Numbered from the stretch's first letter, positions 25,016 through 32,948 are shown. The stretch is 50,964 nucleotides of DNA from an uncultured Eubacteriales bacterium (GCA_900539455.1 UQCD01000017.1:1-50964), one strand, 5' to 3'. Notes: a model not told the origin generated them from the sequence alone. Translations and numbers: made by a program.

Positions 25016-26317
25016 ATGAGAAATATTTTAAACAATGCTGCTTTTATAGAAAAGAAATTGTTATATTACATTTTATACATAAGTATTATTATTTCAGCAG
25101 GTACATTTCTGACAGGCTGTGCTGATACTCCTAACAATACTGCTATTTCCACTGATAATAATTCCTCTAATAATTCTAATTTCTATAACCTAAAGGACAG
25201 TTTTATAACAGGCGTGGATATTTCTAGTATTATTTCCCTAGAGGAGTCTGGTGTAGTTTTTTATGATGAAAATAATAATAAATGTGACATTTTTAAGTTA
25301 TTAGCTGACAACGGTGTAACCTGTATAAGAGTTCGTATTTTTAATGACCCCTATGACGAAAGCCACAACTCCTACGGCGGTGGTCACAATGACCTTGCAA
25401 CTGCACTGGCTATAGGAAAGCGGGCCAGTGCCTACAATATACCTTTATATATTGATTTTCATTACTCAGATTTTTGGGCTGACCCTTCTAAGCAACAGGT
25501 GCCAAAGGCTTGGAGCAATATGTCACTTTTAGAAAAAAAGCTGGCAATTTATGACTACACTGTTAATTGTCTTAATCAATTTATCGAAAACAATATAGAA
25601 ATTAAGCTGGTGCAAATAGGTAACGAAACTAATTACAATTTTTGCGGAGAAACAAGCTGGGATAATATATGTACACTTCTTTCCTCTGGAATTAAGGCAG
25701 TGCGTGATATAGCTGTTTCAAACAATTTAAGTTTAGAAACAGTTCTTCATTTTACTAACCCTGAAATAAAAGATAATTATTCCACTATTGCTGCTGCCCT
25801 TGACCAACACAATGTAGACTACGATGTTTTTGCTACCTCCTATTATCCTTACTGGCATGGAACTCTTGAAAATCTAAATAATGTTCTTTCAAGTATTTCT
25901 GCTAATTATAATAAAAAAGTGTTAGTTGCCGAAACCGCATATCCTTATACCCTTGATGATACTGACTATTTTACCAACAATGTCAATGGAGATAATTATG
26001 AGGATATAACCTATGATATATCTCCAGCAGGTCAACGCTCCTACATAGAGGCTTTAGCCCAAACTCTTTGTACTATTCCTAATTCCATTGGATTTTTTTA
26101 CTGGGAGCCGGCTTGGATAGCTGTTGGTAATTCATATGAGGAAAATTCTAAAAAATGGGAAAAATATGGTAGTGGCTGGGCAACCAGCTTTTCCGGCTCC
26201 TATGACCCTGATGCTGCTGGTAAATATTATGGCGGTTCTTCCTGGGATAATCAGGCACTATTTGATTTTTCCGGTAACCCCCTTCCCTCATTAAGTATTT
26301 TTAAGGATATACGATAA
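25016..26317 (+). CDS. GH53 endo-beta-1,4-galactanase, lipoprotein
   Basis: 433 aa. The signal peptide ends with the lipobox FLTGCAD (about 31-37). The GH53 barrel follows: FITGVDISSIISLEESGV, GVTCIRVRIFNDP, IDFHYSDFWADPSKQ, the acid/base Glu in VQIGNETN (about 200) and the nucleophile Glu in VLVAETAYPY (about 305). WEPAW lies near the end. It cuts beta-1,4-galactan side chains of pectin at the cell surface, which suits a plant-fibre-using gut bacterium. No transporter genes lie beside it. Confidence 0.95.
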   Translation: MRNILNNAAFIEKKLLYYILYISIIISAGTFLTGCADTPNNTAISTDNNSSNNSNFYNLKDSFITGVDISSIISLEESGVVFYDENNNKCDIFKLLADNGVTCIRVRIFNDPYDESHNSYGGGHNDLATALAIGKRASAYNIPLYIDFHYSDFWADPSKQQVPKAWSNMSLLEKKLAIYDYTVNCLNQFIENNIEIKLVQIGNETNYNFCGETSWDNICTLLSSGIKAVRDIAVSNNLSLETVLHFTNPEIKDNYSTIAAALDQHNVDYDVFATSYYPYWHGTLENLNNVLSSISANYNKKVLVAETAYPYTLDDTDYFTNNVNGDNYEDITYDISPAGQRSYIEALAQTLCTIPNSIGFFYWEPAWIAVGNSYEENSKKWEKYGSGWATSFSGSYDPDAAGKYYGGSSWDNQALFDFSGNPLPSLSIFKDIR

Positions 26318-26349
26318 AACCTTATATCTATGTAAAAAAGCAATGTAAT

Positions 26350-26445
26350 AACTAAATCAAAACATTAATTATTACATTTGTTATTATAGTTATTACATTT
26401 GTTATTACAATAGCTATTACATTAGCTATTACATCATTTTAATCT
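26350..26445. repeat. AT-rich imperfect tandem repeats
   Basis: Units such as ATTACATTTGTTATTA and ATTACATTAGCTATTA recur about five times between the galactanase gene and the convergent dus gene. No clear terminator stem. Probably simple-sequence DNA. Confidence 0.5.
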
Positions 26446-26452
26446 CACTTTT

Positions 26453-27436
26453 CTACATATACTTTTCAAAAAGTCTTTCCACACTTATCTTATATTCTTC
26501 TATATTTTTTGCTTTTTTTATCTTTTTAATTTCCTTTTCATCAGAAAAATTCTTTTCAAAATAAAACCACATTTCCTTCATTTTAAACAATATATTATTA
26601 CTCTCCTTAATTTCCTCACCATAGCCCTTTAACAGCTCATTATGAAACTTGAAAAGACGCTCATACTTAATTTTGTTTTTTTCCTTTTGCATACAATAAT
26701 CAGCCACATTATAATAGTTACTGTAAATTTCTTCTGTTAAGCAAGGGTTTGCAATTAATCCTCTGCCTATCATTACAGCGTTAATTTTACTATATTTGCT
26801 GACTATATTACTATAATCCTCACCTGTACAAATATCTCCGTTATAGCATAATAGATTTTTAGAGTTTTCGTAAGCGTACTGGAACATATTCATATGTATA
26901 TTATTTTTATAATAATCTATTCTTAATCTAGGATGAACTATTAACTCTTCTAACTTGTATTTATTAAACACCTCTAAAATTTCATAAAATTCCTCCTCAG
27001 ATTCCATTCCTATTCTGGTTTTTACTGAGATTTTAATGTCAGTTTTTTCAAATATTTCATATAAAAACTGGTCAATTCTTTCTGGATACTCTAAAAAGCC
27101 TGCCCCTTTATTTTTTGCAACAACAGTTCCTGAAGGGCAGCCCATATTTATATTAATCTCTTTGTAACCATAATTTTTCAAATTATTAACTGTTCTCAAA
27201 AAATCTTCACTTTTATTTGTCAATATTTGAGGTACAGTATTCATATTTTCATTATTTTTAGGTAATATATCTCTTAGTTCCCTATCCTTAAACTCTCTCT
27301 TTACTACAGGCACAATAAAGGGTGTAAAATATTTTTCAATTTTTCCGTATATTCTTTCATATGTGTTTCTAAAAGCATAGCCTGTGAGTCCCTCCATAGG
27401 TGCCAAATACATAGGTTTTATAAGCTTTTCGTCCAT
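26453..27436 (-). CDS. tRNA-dihydrouridine synthase family protein
   Basis: 327 aa, FMN TIM barrel. LAPMEGLTGYAFRN (flavin site), QILTNKSEDFL, NINMGCPSGTVVAKNKGAGF with the catalytic Cys in MGCP, KTRIGM, HPR and MIGRGLIANPCL. Reduces uridines in the tRNA D-loop. Atypical Dus: smaller, with LTGYAFRN in place of the usual VTD.AFR, as in a Lachnospiraceae subfamily. It starts one base after the NUDIX stop, so the two are cotranscribed. Confidence 0.9.
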   Translation of the reverse strand: MDEKLIKPMYLAPMEGLTGYAFRNTYERIYGKIEKYFTPFIVPVVKREFKDRELRDILPKNNENMNTVPQILTNKSEDFLRTVNNLKNYGYKEININMGCPSGTVVAKNKGAGFLEYPERIDQFLYEIFEKTDIKISVKTRIGMESEEEFYEILEVFNKYKLEELIVHPRLRIDYYKNNIHMNMFQYAYENSKNLLCYNGDICTGEDYSNIVSKYSKINAVMIGRGLIANPCLTEEIYSNYYNVADYCMQKEKNKIKYERLFKFHNELLKGYGEEIKESNNILFKMKEMWFYFEKNFSDEKEIKKIKKAKNIEEYKISVERLFEKYM

Positions 27437-27952
27437 TTATTCACAAATTACCTTGCCTTCTAGTATTAATCGCAAAAATTCTGTATCTCTCTTTAGCCAC
27501 TTTTCTTTAATTACTTTATCATTGTTATCTACAATTCTACTTAACTTTTCCCACACTGGCTGAAATCCCTTTTCAAGCTCACTGGCTGTCATTCTTGTAG
27601 GTACCTGTTTGTCCTCAACCTTACATTTATAAAAATATGAATGGCATACATATTTTTGCCCCTTACACATCTTGTCCTCTCTAAGCTCCAAAATTTCACC
27701 TATTGGCTGCACTGACTCGGGTATAATTACAAGTCCAACCTCCTCTTCAACCTCTCTGGTAAGGGTTTGAAGATGTGTTTCACCTCTCTCTACACCACCG
27801 CCTGGAATTTTATATTCTCCTTTTCCGCTTCGCTGCATGCTATATTTTCCGTCTTTTTCAATAATTGCTCTTACAGTATGTTTTTCAAATACCGGCATAT
27901 CATCTGTGTAATCTTTTTCATCTAATGTAAGTAACATTTTCATTTTATCCAC
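27437..27952 (-). CDS. NUDIX hydrolase
   Basis: 171 aa. The Nudix box is GGGVERGETHLQTLTREVEEEVGLVI (consensus Gx5Ex7REUxEExGU) at about 51-76; I name its key residues only: Gly51, Glu57, Arg66, Glu67, Glu69-Glu71, Gly73. Hydrolyses nucleoside diphosphate-linked compounds; substrate unknown. Located directly upstream of dus. Confidence 0.9.
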   Translation of the reverse strand: MDKMKMLLTLDEKDYTDDMPVFEKHTVRAIIEKDGKYSMQRSGKGEYKIPGGGVERGETHLQTLTREVEEEVGLVIIPESVQPIGEILELREDKMCKGQKYVCHSYFYKCKVEDKQVPTRMTASELEKGFQPVWEKLSRIVDNNDKVIKEKWLKRDTEFLRLILEGKVICE

Positions 27953-28090
27953 CTGCTTTTACTTTGTGTTGTATACATAATAAACACATTTATATTTATA
28001 TGCAACTAATTTGTGGTATTTTTTACATTTCATCTTCACATATTGTAAGGTTTTCTTTTCTAATTGTTTTTTAACACATTTATAATTAAC

Positions 28091-28118
28091 TTTACTTACC
28101 AAAAAGTTTGTATATAAT
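28091..28118 (+). promoter_or_regulatory. Promoter of the small element gene at 28162
   Basis: TTTACT (28091-28096), 16-bp spacer, TATAAT (28113-28118). The corresponding site of the related right-hand gene is TTGACA-N17-TATAAT at 35217-35245. Confidence 0.55.
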
Positions 28119-28161
28119 AATGCTGTAGTAAAAAAGGTAGAACCAAGAAAGGAAGTTAGGT

Positions 28162-28320
28162 ATGGAAAACGAAGATATGGCAGTATTTAAAAGTTACTTA
28201 AGAAAATTAATGAGAGATTTAAAAGATATTAAGAGGGCACTTAATAATAAAGATTATGATAAAGCTAATGTTCTTGTTGATAATCTGATAAACGATACAC
28301 AACAAGATATAGAAGATTAA
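28162..28320 (+). CDS. 52-aa helical protein, counterpart of the prophage gene at 35291
   Basis: MENEDMAVFKSYLRKLMRDL then a charged helix ending in QQDIED. AGGAAG lies 7 nt upstream. Promoter, leader (TATATAATAAT...GTAGTA), gene size and the two hairpins and att site that follow are laid out exactly as at 35217-35596. It is therefore the last gene of a second, mostly lost element integrated at the same tRNA-Lys. Function unknown. Confidence 0.65.
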   Translation: MENEDMAVFKSYLRKLMRDLKDIKRALNNKDYDKANVLVDNLINDTQQDIED

Positions 28321-28325
28321 AAAAA

Positions 28326-28400
28326 GGTTGCCTACATAGTAGACAACCAAACACAAAAAGCTAGGTTACTACATAGCACTTCTTAGTTATGCCACCTAGT
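28326..28400. other. Conserved double hairpin next to attL (left copy)
   Basis: Hairpin 1: GGTTG (28326-28330) with CAACC (28344-28348) and inner CTAC/GTAG. Hairpin 2: GCTAGGT (28360-28366) with ACCTAGT, enclosing GCACTTCTTAGTTATGC. The right copy at 35434-35519 keeps both folds although hairpin 1 has different sequence (GGTTACC/GGTAACC). Function unknown. Confidence 0.6.
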
Positions 28401-28403
28401 AAC

Positions 28404-28436
28404 AAAAAACCGACCAGATAATCTGGTCGGTTTTTT
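28404..28436. terminator. Bidirectional terminator beside attL
   Basis: CCGACCAGAT / ATCTGGTCGG (28410-28430), A6 before and T6 after, so it can work on both strands. Confidence 0.8.
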
Positions 28437-28481
28437 AATGAGACATCGGGGATTCGAACCCCGGACAACTTGATTAAAAGT
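28431..28481. repeat. attL: 51-bp copy of the tRNA-Lys 3' half
   Basis: Identical to 35546-35596: T6, then the 3' end of tRNA-Lys from its discriminator base back into the anticodon loop (CTTTTAA). It has no 5' half, so it is not a working tRNA. It marks the left end of the prophage. Confidence 0.9.
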
Positions 28482-28767
28482 TTCATACTCTCCTTTTCGC
28501 CGAAAAATGAAGTCAAGCATTTTACTCTTTTTTATGAAATAAAAAAGGAAGAAAATTCTTGACTTTATTTTAGTAAATTCAGCTAAAACAGCCATAGTGT
28601 GTAAGGGTGCTTGGTAGGCTTGTCCTATCAAGTGCCTTGATTACCTTGTTCTATAATTAAGACTTTTATATATGGTTATGCTTAGCCTATAGCCTTTTGC
28701 ATATGTGGTTGAAATTTTTGTATATAAAGATTTTACAAAAAATTATATCTTAGCCAACTTGTAGCGT

Positions 28768-28909
28768 CTTTTTTTGGTGGGGCCAAAAAAAGCCAAGCGT
28801 TGAAAGCTTTGGAACGCCAGAGCCGACCGAAAGCGAATGTTAAGCAAAAATGGGTGGTCCCATTTTTGTAATGAGCTGACAGAGGCGACAAGTGGCAGCT
28901 TTCAACGCT
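28768..28909. other. Hairpin cluster: candidate packaging signal / replication origin of the prophage
   Basis: Three perfect stems: CTTTTTTTGG/CCAAAAAAAG (28768-28777, 28783-28792, loop TGGGG); AGCGTTGAAAGCT/AGCTTTCAACGCT (28796-28808, 28897-28909), enclosing CAAAAATGGG/CCCATTTTTG (28845-28854, 28859-28868, loop TGGT). The enclosed DNA is GC-richer than the phage. Filamentous phages keep the packaging hairpin and the complementary-strand origin in one such intergenic region. The rest of 28482-28767 shows no gene. Confidence 0.55.
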
Positions 28910-28919
28910 AAGGAGCGTA

Positions 28920-29165
28920 TTAATTTCTTTGTCTTGTATTCATTTCTATTTTCTTTAATATATCAATTATTTCATTTTGCGTATTTAACTGTAAATTTTC
29001 AATATCGTTTTGATTCCTTAATATTTCGTCCATTTTATTATTTATTGAAAATATTTTAAGTATTGCTGCTATTAATACTATTGTTAAAACGATTGGAATT
29101 AAAAATATTAGTATTAACCCTGTGTCAAATTCTTCTACATAATTTGTTATTGTTAGTAATGTCAT
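28920..29165 (-). CDS. Small membrane protein of the prophage (left module)
   Basis: 81 aa. One long hydrophobic segment (about 16-42) followed by a coiled-coil tail (NNKMDEILRNQNDIENLQLN). Lies 13 bp after the RHH gene on the same strand, so it is expressed with the repressor from the lysogenic side. Superinfection exclusion or immunity is plausible from position but unproven. GGAG RBS. Confidence 0.6.
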   Translation of the reverse strand: MTLLTITNYVEEFDTGLILIFLIPIVLTIVLIAAILKIFSINNKMDEILRNQNDIENLQLNTQNEIIDILKKIEMNTRQRN

Positions 29166-29178
29166 TTTCTATTCTCCT

Positions 29179-29388
29179 TTACTGTATATTTACATTTCCG
29201 TTGTTATCTCTTCCTACATTTACATATTTTGAATTTGTTTCTTTTTCATAGTTTTCTATATATTGTCTTATTATTCTTTCTATTTGTTTAGATAATGGTC
29301 TATCTTCTTTTTCTGCTATTTCTCTTATTTTTTCCATTAGGTCATTATCTAACCTTAATGTATAAGCTTTATTTTTATATGTTCCCAC
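29179..29388 (-). CDS. Ribbon-helix-helix (Arc/MetJ-type) repressor
   Basis: 69 aa. NKAYTLRLDNDLMEKIREIA is the beta strand plus first helix of an RHH domain, followed by RPLSKQIERIIRQYI. The start is GTG 29388, with AAAGGAG 7 nt upstream. It faces the phage structural genes across an 18-bp-arm inverted repeat (29419-29471), the probable operator, so it is the likely prophage repressor. Confidence 0.85.
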   Translation of the reverse strand: MGTYKNKAYTLRLDNDLMEKIREIAEKEDRPLSKQIERIIRQYIENYEKETNSKYVNVGRDNNGNVNIQ

Positions 29389-29416
29389 TTTTTTTCTCCT
29401 TTCTTGTAGATTTCTA

Positions 29417-29471
29417 TTGACATATATAGATGTCTATGATATTCTATTTTATGTAGACATCTATATATGTC
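29417..29471 (+). promoter_or_regulatory. Early/structural promoter embedded in an 18-bp inverted repeat operator
   Basis: TTGACA (29417-29422), 17-bp spacer, TATTCT (29440-29445) drives the rightward phage genes. GACATATATAGATGTCTA (29419-29436) and its exact reverse complement (29454-29471) flank the -10. Each arm contains AGATGTCTA, a suitable RHH half-site. The site is shared with the divergent repressor gene. Confidence 0.7.
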
Positions 29472-29533
29472 TTTTGTGTATTTTTATATTTAACATTTAT
29501 TATACCATAAAAATGGTAGGAAAGGAAAAAAAT

Positions 29534-29785
29534 ATGATACTTGTAGGAATGAAAAAATTTAAAGGAAAAAACGGAACTACATATAATCAACTTTACTGCA
29601 ACAGACCTGTGTCTGATTTTGATAAAAGATACTCCGTTTCGGTTGCTGGTTGTATGTTGGAAACAGTATGGGTCAATGATGAAGTTTTCGATAAACTCAC
29701 AGAAAAAGATATTGGCAAAAAGATTGAACCTATTACATCTTATGTAAATGGCAGGAATGAAATTGTTGATATTAAGATTTTATAG
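29534..29785 (+). CDS. Putative phage single-stranded DNA-binding protein (pV-like)
   Basis: 83 aa. Start 29534 follows GGAAAGG. Small beta-rich protein (KKFKGKNGTTYNQLYC, then VSVAGCMLETVWV) resembling phage or plasmid ssDNA-binding proteins of OB type. It is the first gene of the rightward operon, where filamentous phages put gene V. Identification rests on size, fold style and position. Confidence 0.55.
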   Translation: MILVGMKKFKGKNGTTYNQLYCNRPVSDFDKRYSVSVAGCMLETVWVNDEVFDKLTEKDIGKKIEPITSYVNGRNEIVDIKIL

Positions 29786-29800
29786 TTGGAGGTGATAAAA

Positions 29801-29968
29801 ATGGACGGAGATATGAAATTATCTTTTAACATATGTATTATTTATGATGAAAACAAAGATATGTATGTTGTTTACCAGGATTTTTTATTTGTTGATGAAT
29901 TTTATACTAAAAAAGAGGCTTATAGTTGCGCTTTGGGAGTTATTAAAAAAAAGATTAATAGCTTATAA
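29801..29968 (+). CDS. 55-aa prophage protein of unknown function
   Basis: GGAGGTG lies 6 nt before ATG 29801. Soluble, aromatic-rich (DMYVVYQDFLFVDEFYTKKE), with a basic end KKKINSL. It lies between the ssDNA-binding and coat genes in one operon. Confidence 0.6.
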   Translation: MDGDMKLSFNICIIYDENKDMYVVYQDFLFVDEFYTKKEAYSCALGVIKKKINSL

Positions 29969-30018
29969 CCTTATTTTTAAGGATTGTATAAGAAAAAAAT
30001 GAAAGGAGAATAAAAAGT

Positions 30019-30183
30019 ATGGCTGAATGGATTACTACTGCGATAACTTCTTGCACATCATTATTTAATGGTGCAATAGATATGATTACAGGTAACGCGC
30101 TTATGGCTGTTTTACTTGTCGGTGGAACACTTATTCCGTTAGGTTTCCGTATCTTTAGAAGTGCAAGACGCACTGCTAATTAG
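30019..30183 (+). CDS. Major coat protein (pVIII-like)
   Basis: 54 aa: an amphipathic N-terminal part (AEWITTAITSCTSLFNGAI), one transmembrane segment (ALMAVLLVGGTLIPLGF) and a basic C-terminus (RIFRSARRTAN) that would face the DNA. This is the charge layout of filamentous major coats. No cleavable signal peptide is evident. RBS GAAAGGAG. A strong terminator follows at once, as after gene VIII of fd-type phages, which gives high coat expression. Confidence 0.8.
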   Translation: MAEWITTAITSCTSLFNGAIDMITGNALMAVLLVGGTLIPLGFRIFRSARRTAN

Positions 30184-30195
30184 TTTAACAATGTG

Positions 30196-30226
30196 AAAAG
30201 AGGAAGAAATATTCTTCCTCTTTTTT
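30196..30226 (+). terminator. Terminator behind the major coat gene
   Basis: AAGAGGAAGAA / TTCTTCCTCTT (30198-30222) and T6. Position mimics the central terminator of filamentous phages. Confidence 0.85.
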
Positions 30227-30244
30227 CGAAAAAGGAGGTTTTAT

Positions 30245-31525
30245 ATGAAAAAAATAAAAAATAAAAAGATATATCTAACTATTTTACTGATATGCGTGTT
30301 TGCTGCTATGTTGTCTGTGGTATGTTTTGCTACTAGCGGTTATGATGTTAATACTATTTACCCAGACAAGACCTTGTTTGATATTCAAGATAAATTCGAC
30401 CAATGGACTATTCATCCAGCTGGGAAGTATGATGTTTATTCTGACTTTGACGGACTTATTACTATTGGTTCTTTGCAGGATAAAACGAAGTGGAAAAAAA
30501 TCACTTATTATATTAAAAAAATAAGTGATAATAAAATTGAATTTCATTCTTTAGCTTTATCTGGAAATGGTGAAATATATGATGACTCTCGTGTTTCTTT
30601 TATTTGGGCTGATTATTCTTATACATTTAATAATAAAGAAGAAGTGAAAAGGCAGGAAGACCATTGGAAAACACCTTTAAAAGATAATACAGCTTTTGGT
30701 TTTTATTCGTATGCACCAGATACCTCTGTTGTATCGGGTACTGCGCCTATTTATCTATCATATGAGAGCGCTTATGATTATCTTGTTAATAATAATCAGC
30801 ATTTAAGCGATACATTTTATTTAACGGATGAAATGAAATGTGTTGCTCCTGAAAATGTTGATTTATTCTGTGATGATAATGATAGCAATAAATTGTATTG
30901 CACTTGGACGCAAGCTGAAGATACTGATTTAACAAATTATAATTCATTCGTAACATACAAATACGAATACAATTATCCAGATGGTAAATCTTCACCTTAT
31001 CCTAGTGGTATTGTAGAAGTCAATAATAAGTATCAAACATCTACTTATAATAAGGTTTTATTTGATATAAATAACATTATTAAAAAGGTAAATATTGGAA
31101 AAAAAGACGGTGCTGATTCGTGTATTATCACATTGAATGTCTATAATTTTGATGTTACTGGTGTAAAAGCTGATTCTGAAATTTGTTCTATTCGTTTGAA
31201 AGTTACCGAAAATGGTATGTATCGTATGAATAGAGATACTACTACAGGCTTGCCAGACTGGTCTCAGCCTATAAAAAATGAGACTGATTTTATTAAAGAT
31301 AATGGTTACAATTATACACCTGATGATTTTGTGCCTGTTGTCGAAAATGATAATACTTCATTTGTTAATAATATTTTAACTGGTTTTGGTTTGCTTGGTA
31401 ATAGTGGCTTTTTAGCCTTATTTTCAAAAATATTTAATTTTATTCCTGCTGAAATATGGACTGTTATTAGTTTCTATTTTTCTGTGGCTGTGTTAGTTGC
31501 TTTATTTAAACTTATTATTAAGTAA
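30245..31525 (+). CDS. Large surface/adsorption protein (pIII-like)
   Basis: 426 aa. A signal peptide (LTILLICVFAAMLSVVCFA, about 11-29), an extracellular region of about 360 aa with a fibronectin-like stretch (APENVDLFCDD.., LYCTWTQAEDTDL), and a C-terminal membrane anchor (about 402-426) ending FKLIIK. Signal peptide plus C-terminal anchor, directly after the major coat gene, is the pIII layout for host binding and virion release. RBS AAAGGAGG. Sequence unlike classical pIII. Confidence 0.7.
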   Translation: MKKIKNKKIYLTILLICVFAAMLSVVCFATSGYDVNTIYPDKTLFDIQDKFDQWTIHPAGKYDVYSDFDGLITIGSLQDKTKWKKITYYIKKISDNKIEFHSLALSGNGEIYDDSRVSFIWADYSYTFNNKEEVKRQEDHWKTPLKDNTAFGFYSYAPDTSVVSGTAPIYLSYESAYDYLVNNNQHLSDTFYLTDEMKCVAPENVDLFCDDNDSNKLYCTWTQAEDTDLTNYNSFVTYKYEYNYPDGKSSPYPSGIVEVNNKYQTSTYNKVLFDINNIIKKVNIGKKDGADSCIITLNVYNFDVTGVKADSEICSIRLKVTENGMYRMNRDTTTGLPDWSQPIKNETDFIKDNGYNYTPDDFVPVVENDNTSFVNNILTGFGLLGNSGFLALFSKIFNFIPAEIWTVISFYFSVAVLVALFKLIIK

Positions 31526-31540
31526 AAGGTGGTGATTTTA

Positions 31541-31720
31541 TTGAGTACAATTACTGATTTAGTTGCTGGTGTTTTTGATTTTGGTAGTGATATTTTAGGC
31601 TTTATTTTTTCATTTTTTGGTTATGCAAAAAATATTTTTTTTGAAAACCCACTCTTAGCTATTTTATTGTTGCTTGTTGTTTGTAAGCTTTTTGTTGTTA
31701 TAAAGGATGTGTTTTTATGA
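31541..31720 (+). CDS. 59-aa hydrophobic protein (minor coat candidate 1)
   Basis: TTG start at 31541, preceded by AAGGTGGTG. Two hydrophobic stretches (VAGVFDFGSDILGFIFSFFG and NPLLAILLLLVVCKLFVVI). Its stop overlaps the next ATG (ATGA). Size and place fit pVI/pVII/pIX-like tip proteins. Confidence 0.6.
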   Translation: MSTITDLVAGVFDFGSDILGFIFSFFGYAKNIFFENPLLAILLLLVVCKLFVVIKDVFL

Positions 31721-31875
31721 TTTCAGATATGCAATATTTATTTTTAGCTGTTATATCTATTTTAAAGAGTGATATTGTTGTGTATGGTTACTCTTTTAAT
31801 TTGTTGGATGTATTTATTTTTTCATTTTTGGCTTGCACTGTTATTTACTTTTTATTTAGATCTTTAGACCATTAG
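31717..31875 (+). CDS. 52-aa membrane protein (minor coat candidate 2)
   Basis: Two hydrophobic segments (MQYLFLAVISIL and LLDVFIFSFLACTVIYFLF). Translationally coupled to the previous gene by ATGA overlap. Confidence 0.55.
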   Translation: MISDMQYLFLAVISILKSDIVVYGYSFNLLDVFIFSFLACTVIYFLFRSLDH

Positions 31876-31885
31876 GAGGTAAAAT

Positions 31886-31996
31886 ATGGATTATTTAAAA
31901 GAAATATATGATTTATTAAATATTTGGTTTTATGCCTGGCTCATTAATTTGGGCTTTAGCATTATTTTGAGAAATTTAAGGAAAGGACGGATGTAA
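31886..31996 (+). CDS. 36-aa membrane peptide (minor coat candidate 3)
   Basis: AGGAGG 6 nt before ATG. One hydrophobic helix (IWFYAWLINLGFSIIL) and a basic tail RNLRKGRM, like pVII/pIX of filamentous phages in size. Confidence 0.55.
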   Translation: MDYLKEIYDLLNIWFYAWLINLGFSIILRNLRKGRM

Positions 31997-32134
31997 ATGC
32001 AAGATTTTATTGTTCAATGGTTTAGCTCTCCAGACACTTTAACTCCTCGTACAGTTATTGAAATGTTTGTACTCTTTGCTCTCTTTGAGTTTATTGGAAT
32101 GTTGTTCTCGTTTGTTAAGAAAGGAGCTTACTAA
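31997..32134 (+). CDS. 45-aa membrane peptide (minor coat candidate 4)
   Basis: Begins one base after the previous stop. Polar N-terminus, one helix (VIEMFVLFALFEFIGMLFSF), end KKGAY. Its stop overlaps the ATG of the Zot-like gene (TAATG). Confidence 0.55.
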   Translation: MQDFIVQWFSSPDTLTPRTVIEMFVLFALFEFIGMLFSFVKKGAY

Positions 32135-32934
32135 TGTCTATTGTTTTATTGTTTGGGTTGTTCCTTGTTATTCTATTCCGTAAATATGTATTCTTTTTTA
32201 TTCGTCACATAAAGGATGTTATTTATTATGGTATTAAAGATGTTTTTAATTATATTAAGTACCGAAAATGGAAGGAATGGAATGGATATGGTCTTATCTT
32301 TTATACTGGTCTTTTTGGCAAGGGTAAAACCTTGTCAGCTACAAAGTATGTTATATCTACAGCTAAAAAATATAAGTTGAATGTTATATCAAATATTTCA
32401 TTGCAAGGGGTAGAATATACCCCTTTAGTGAATTATCATCAAATTTTAAATGCTGAACCGTATACTATTGTTTTTATTGATGAAATCAGTACTTTGTGGA
32501 ATTCTAGGGAATATAAAAGCTTTCCAATGGAAGTATTGTTCCAGATGTTGCAAAATCGTAAATCACATTTACAGCTTATTGGGACTGCACAGCGATTTGA
32601 ACATATTGATAAGCTACTTAGGGATGTTACCAGCTATGTTGTTGATTGTAATAAAATATGGCGATTTACAACTAACACTTTCTATGATGCTTTTATGTAT
32701 GAGAATTTAAATCGGCAATTTTTGCGTTGTGAATTTTCTAGGTTATCGTTTATTACTGATTCTGATTATTGTGCTTATGATACTAATGAGATAATAAATA
32801 ATGTGAAGAAAACTGAATTTATATCTAACAAGGAAATTTTGGAAAAACGCGTTGAAAGTGTATATAATCCTTTGAAAGTTGGTACCAAAGGGACTAATCG
32901 GAAATTTAGGAAAAGAATTTCAAATAAAAAATAG
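32134..32934 (+). CDS. Zot-domain ATPase, filamentous-phage assembly protein (pI-like)
   Basis: 266 aa. N-terminal membrane helix (about 2-22), Walker A TGLFGKGKTLSATKYV (about 59-74), Walker B YTIVFIDEISTLWNSREY (about 108-125) and the arginine-rich LLGTAQRFEHIDK-type region (LIGTAQRFEHIDKLLRDV). This is the Zonular occludens toxin/pI fold that drives virion extrusion through the inner membrane. The helix is N-terminal rather than after the ATPase domain as in Ff pI. Despite the name, no toxin activity is implied. Confidence 0.9.
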   Translation: MSIVLLFGLFLVILFRKYVFFFIRHIKDVIYYGIKDVFNYIKYRKWKEWNGYGLIFYTGLFGKGKTLSATKYVISTAKKYKLNVISNISLQGVEYTPLVNYHQILNAEPYTIVFIDEISTLWNSREYKSFPMEVLFQMLQNRKSHLQLIGTAQRFEHIDKLLRDVTSYVVDCNKIWRFTTNTFYDAFMYENLNRQFLRCEFSRLSFITDSDYCAYDTNEIINNVKKTEFISNKEILEKRVESVYNPLKVGTKGTNRKFRKRISNKK

Positions 32935-32948
32935 ATTAAAAAGGCTTA

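Noticed and set aside
26350..26445. AT repeats as a replication origin or iteron array
   Set aside because: Irregular units, no DnaA boxes and no initiator gene nearby.
28383..28631. 82-codon minus-strand ORF across attL
   Set aside because: It runs through the tRNA fragment and a terminator, has no RBS, and its protein is translation of tRNA sequence.
32134..32934. Zot-like gene as a toxin
   Set aside because: The Zot domain is the assembly ATPase of filamentous phages, and the genomic context is phage assembly; nothing indicates toxin activity.
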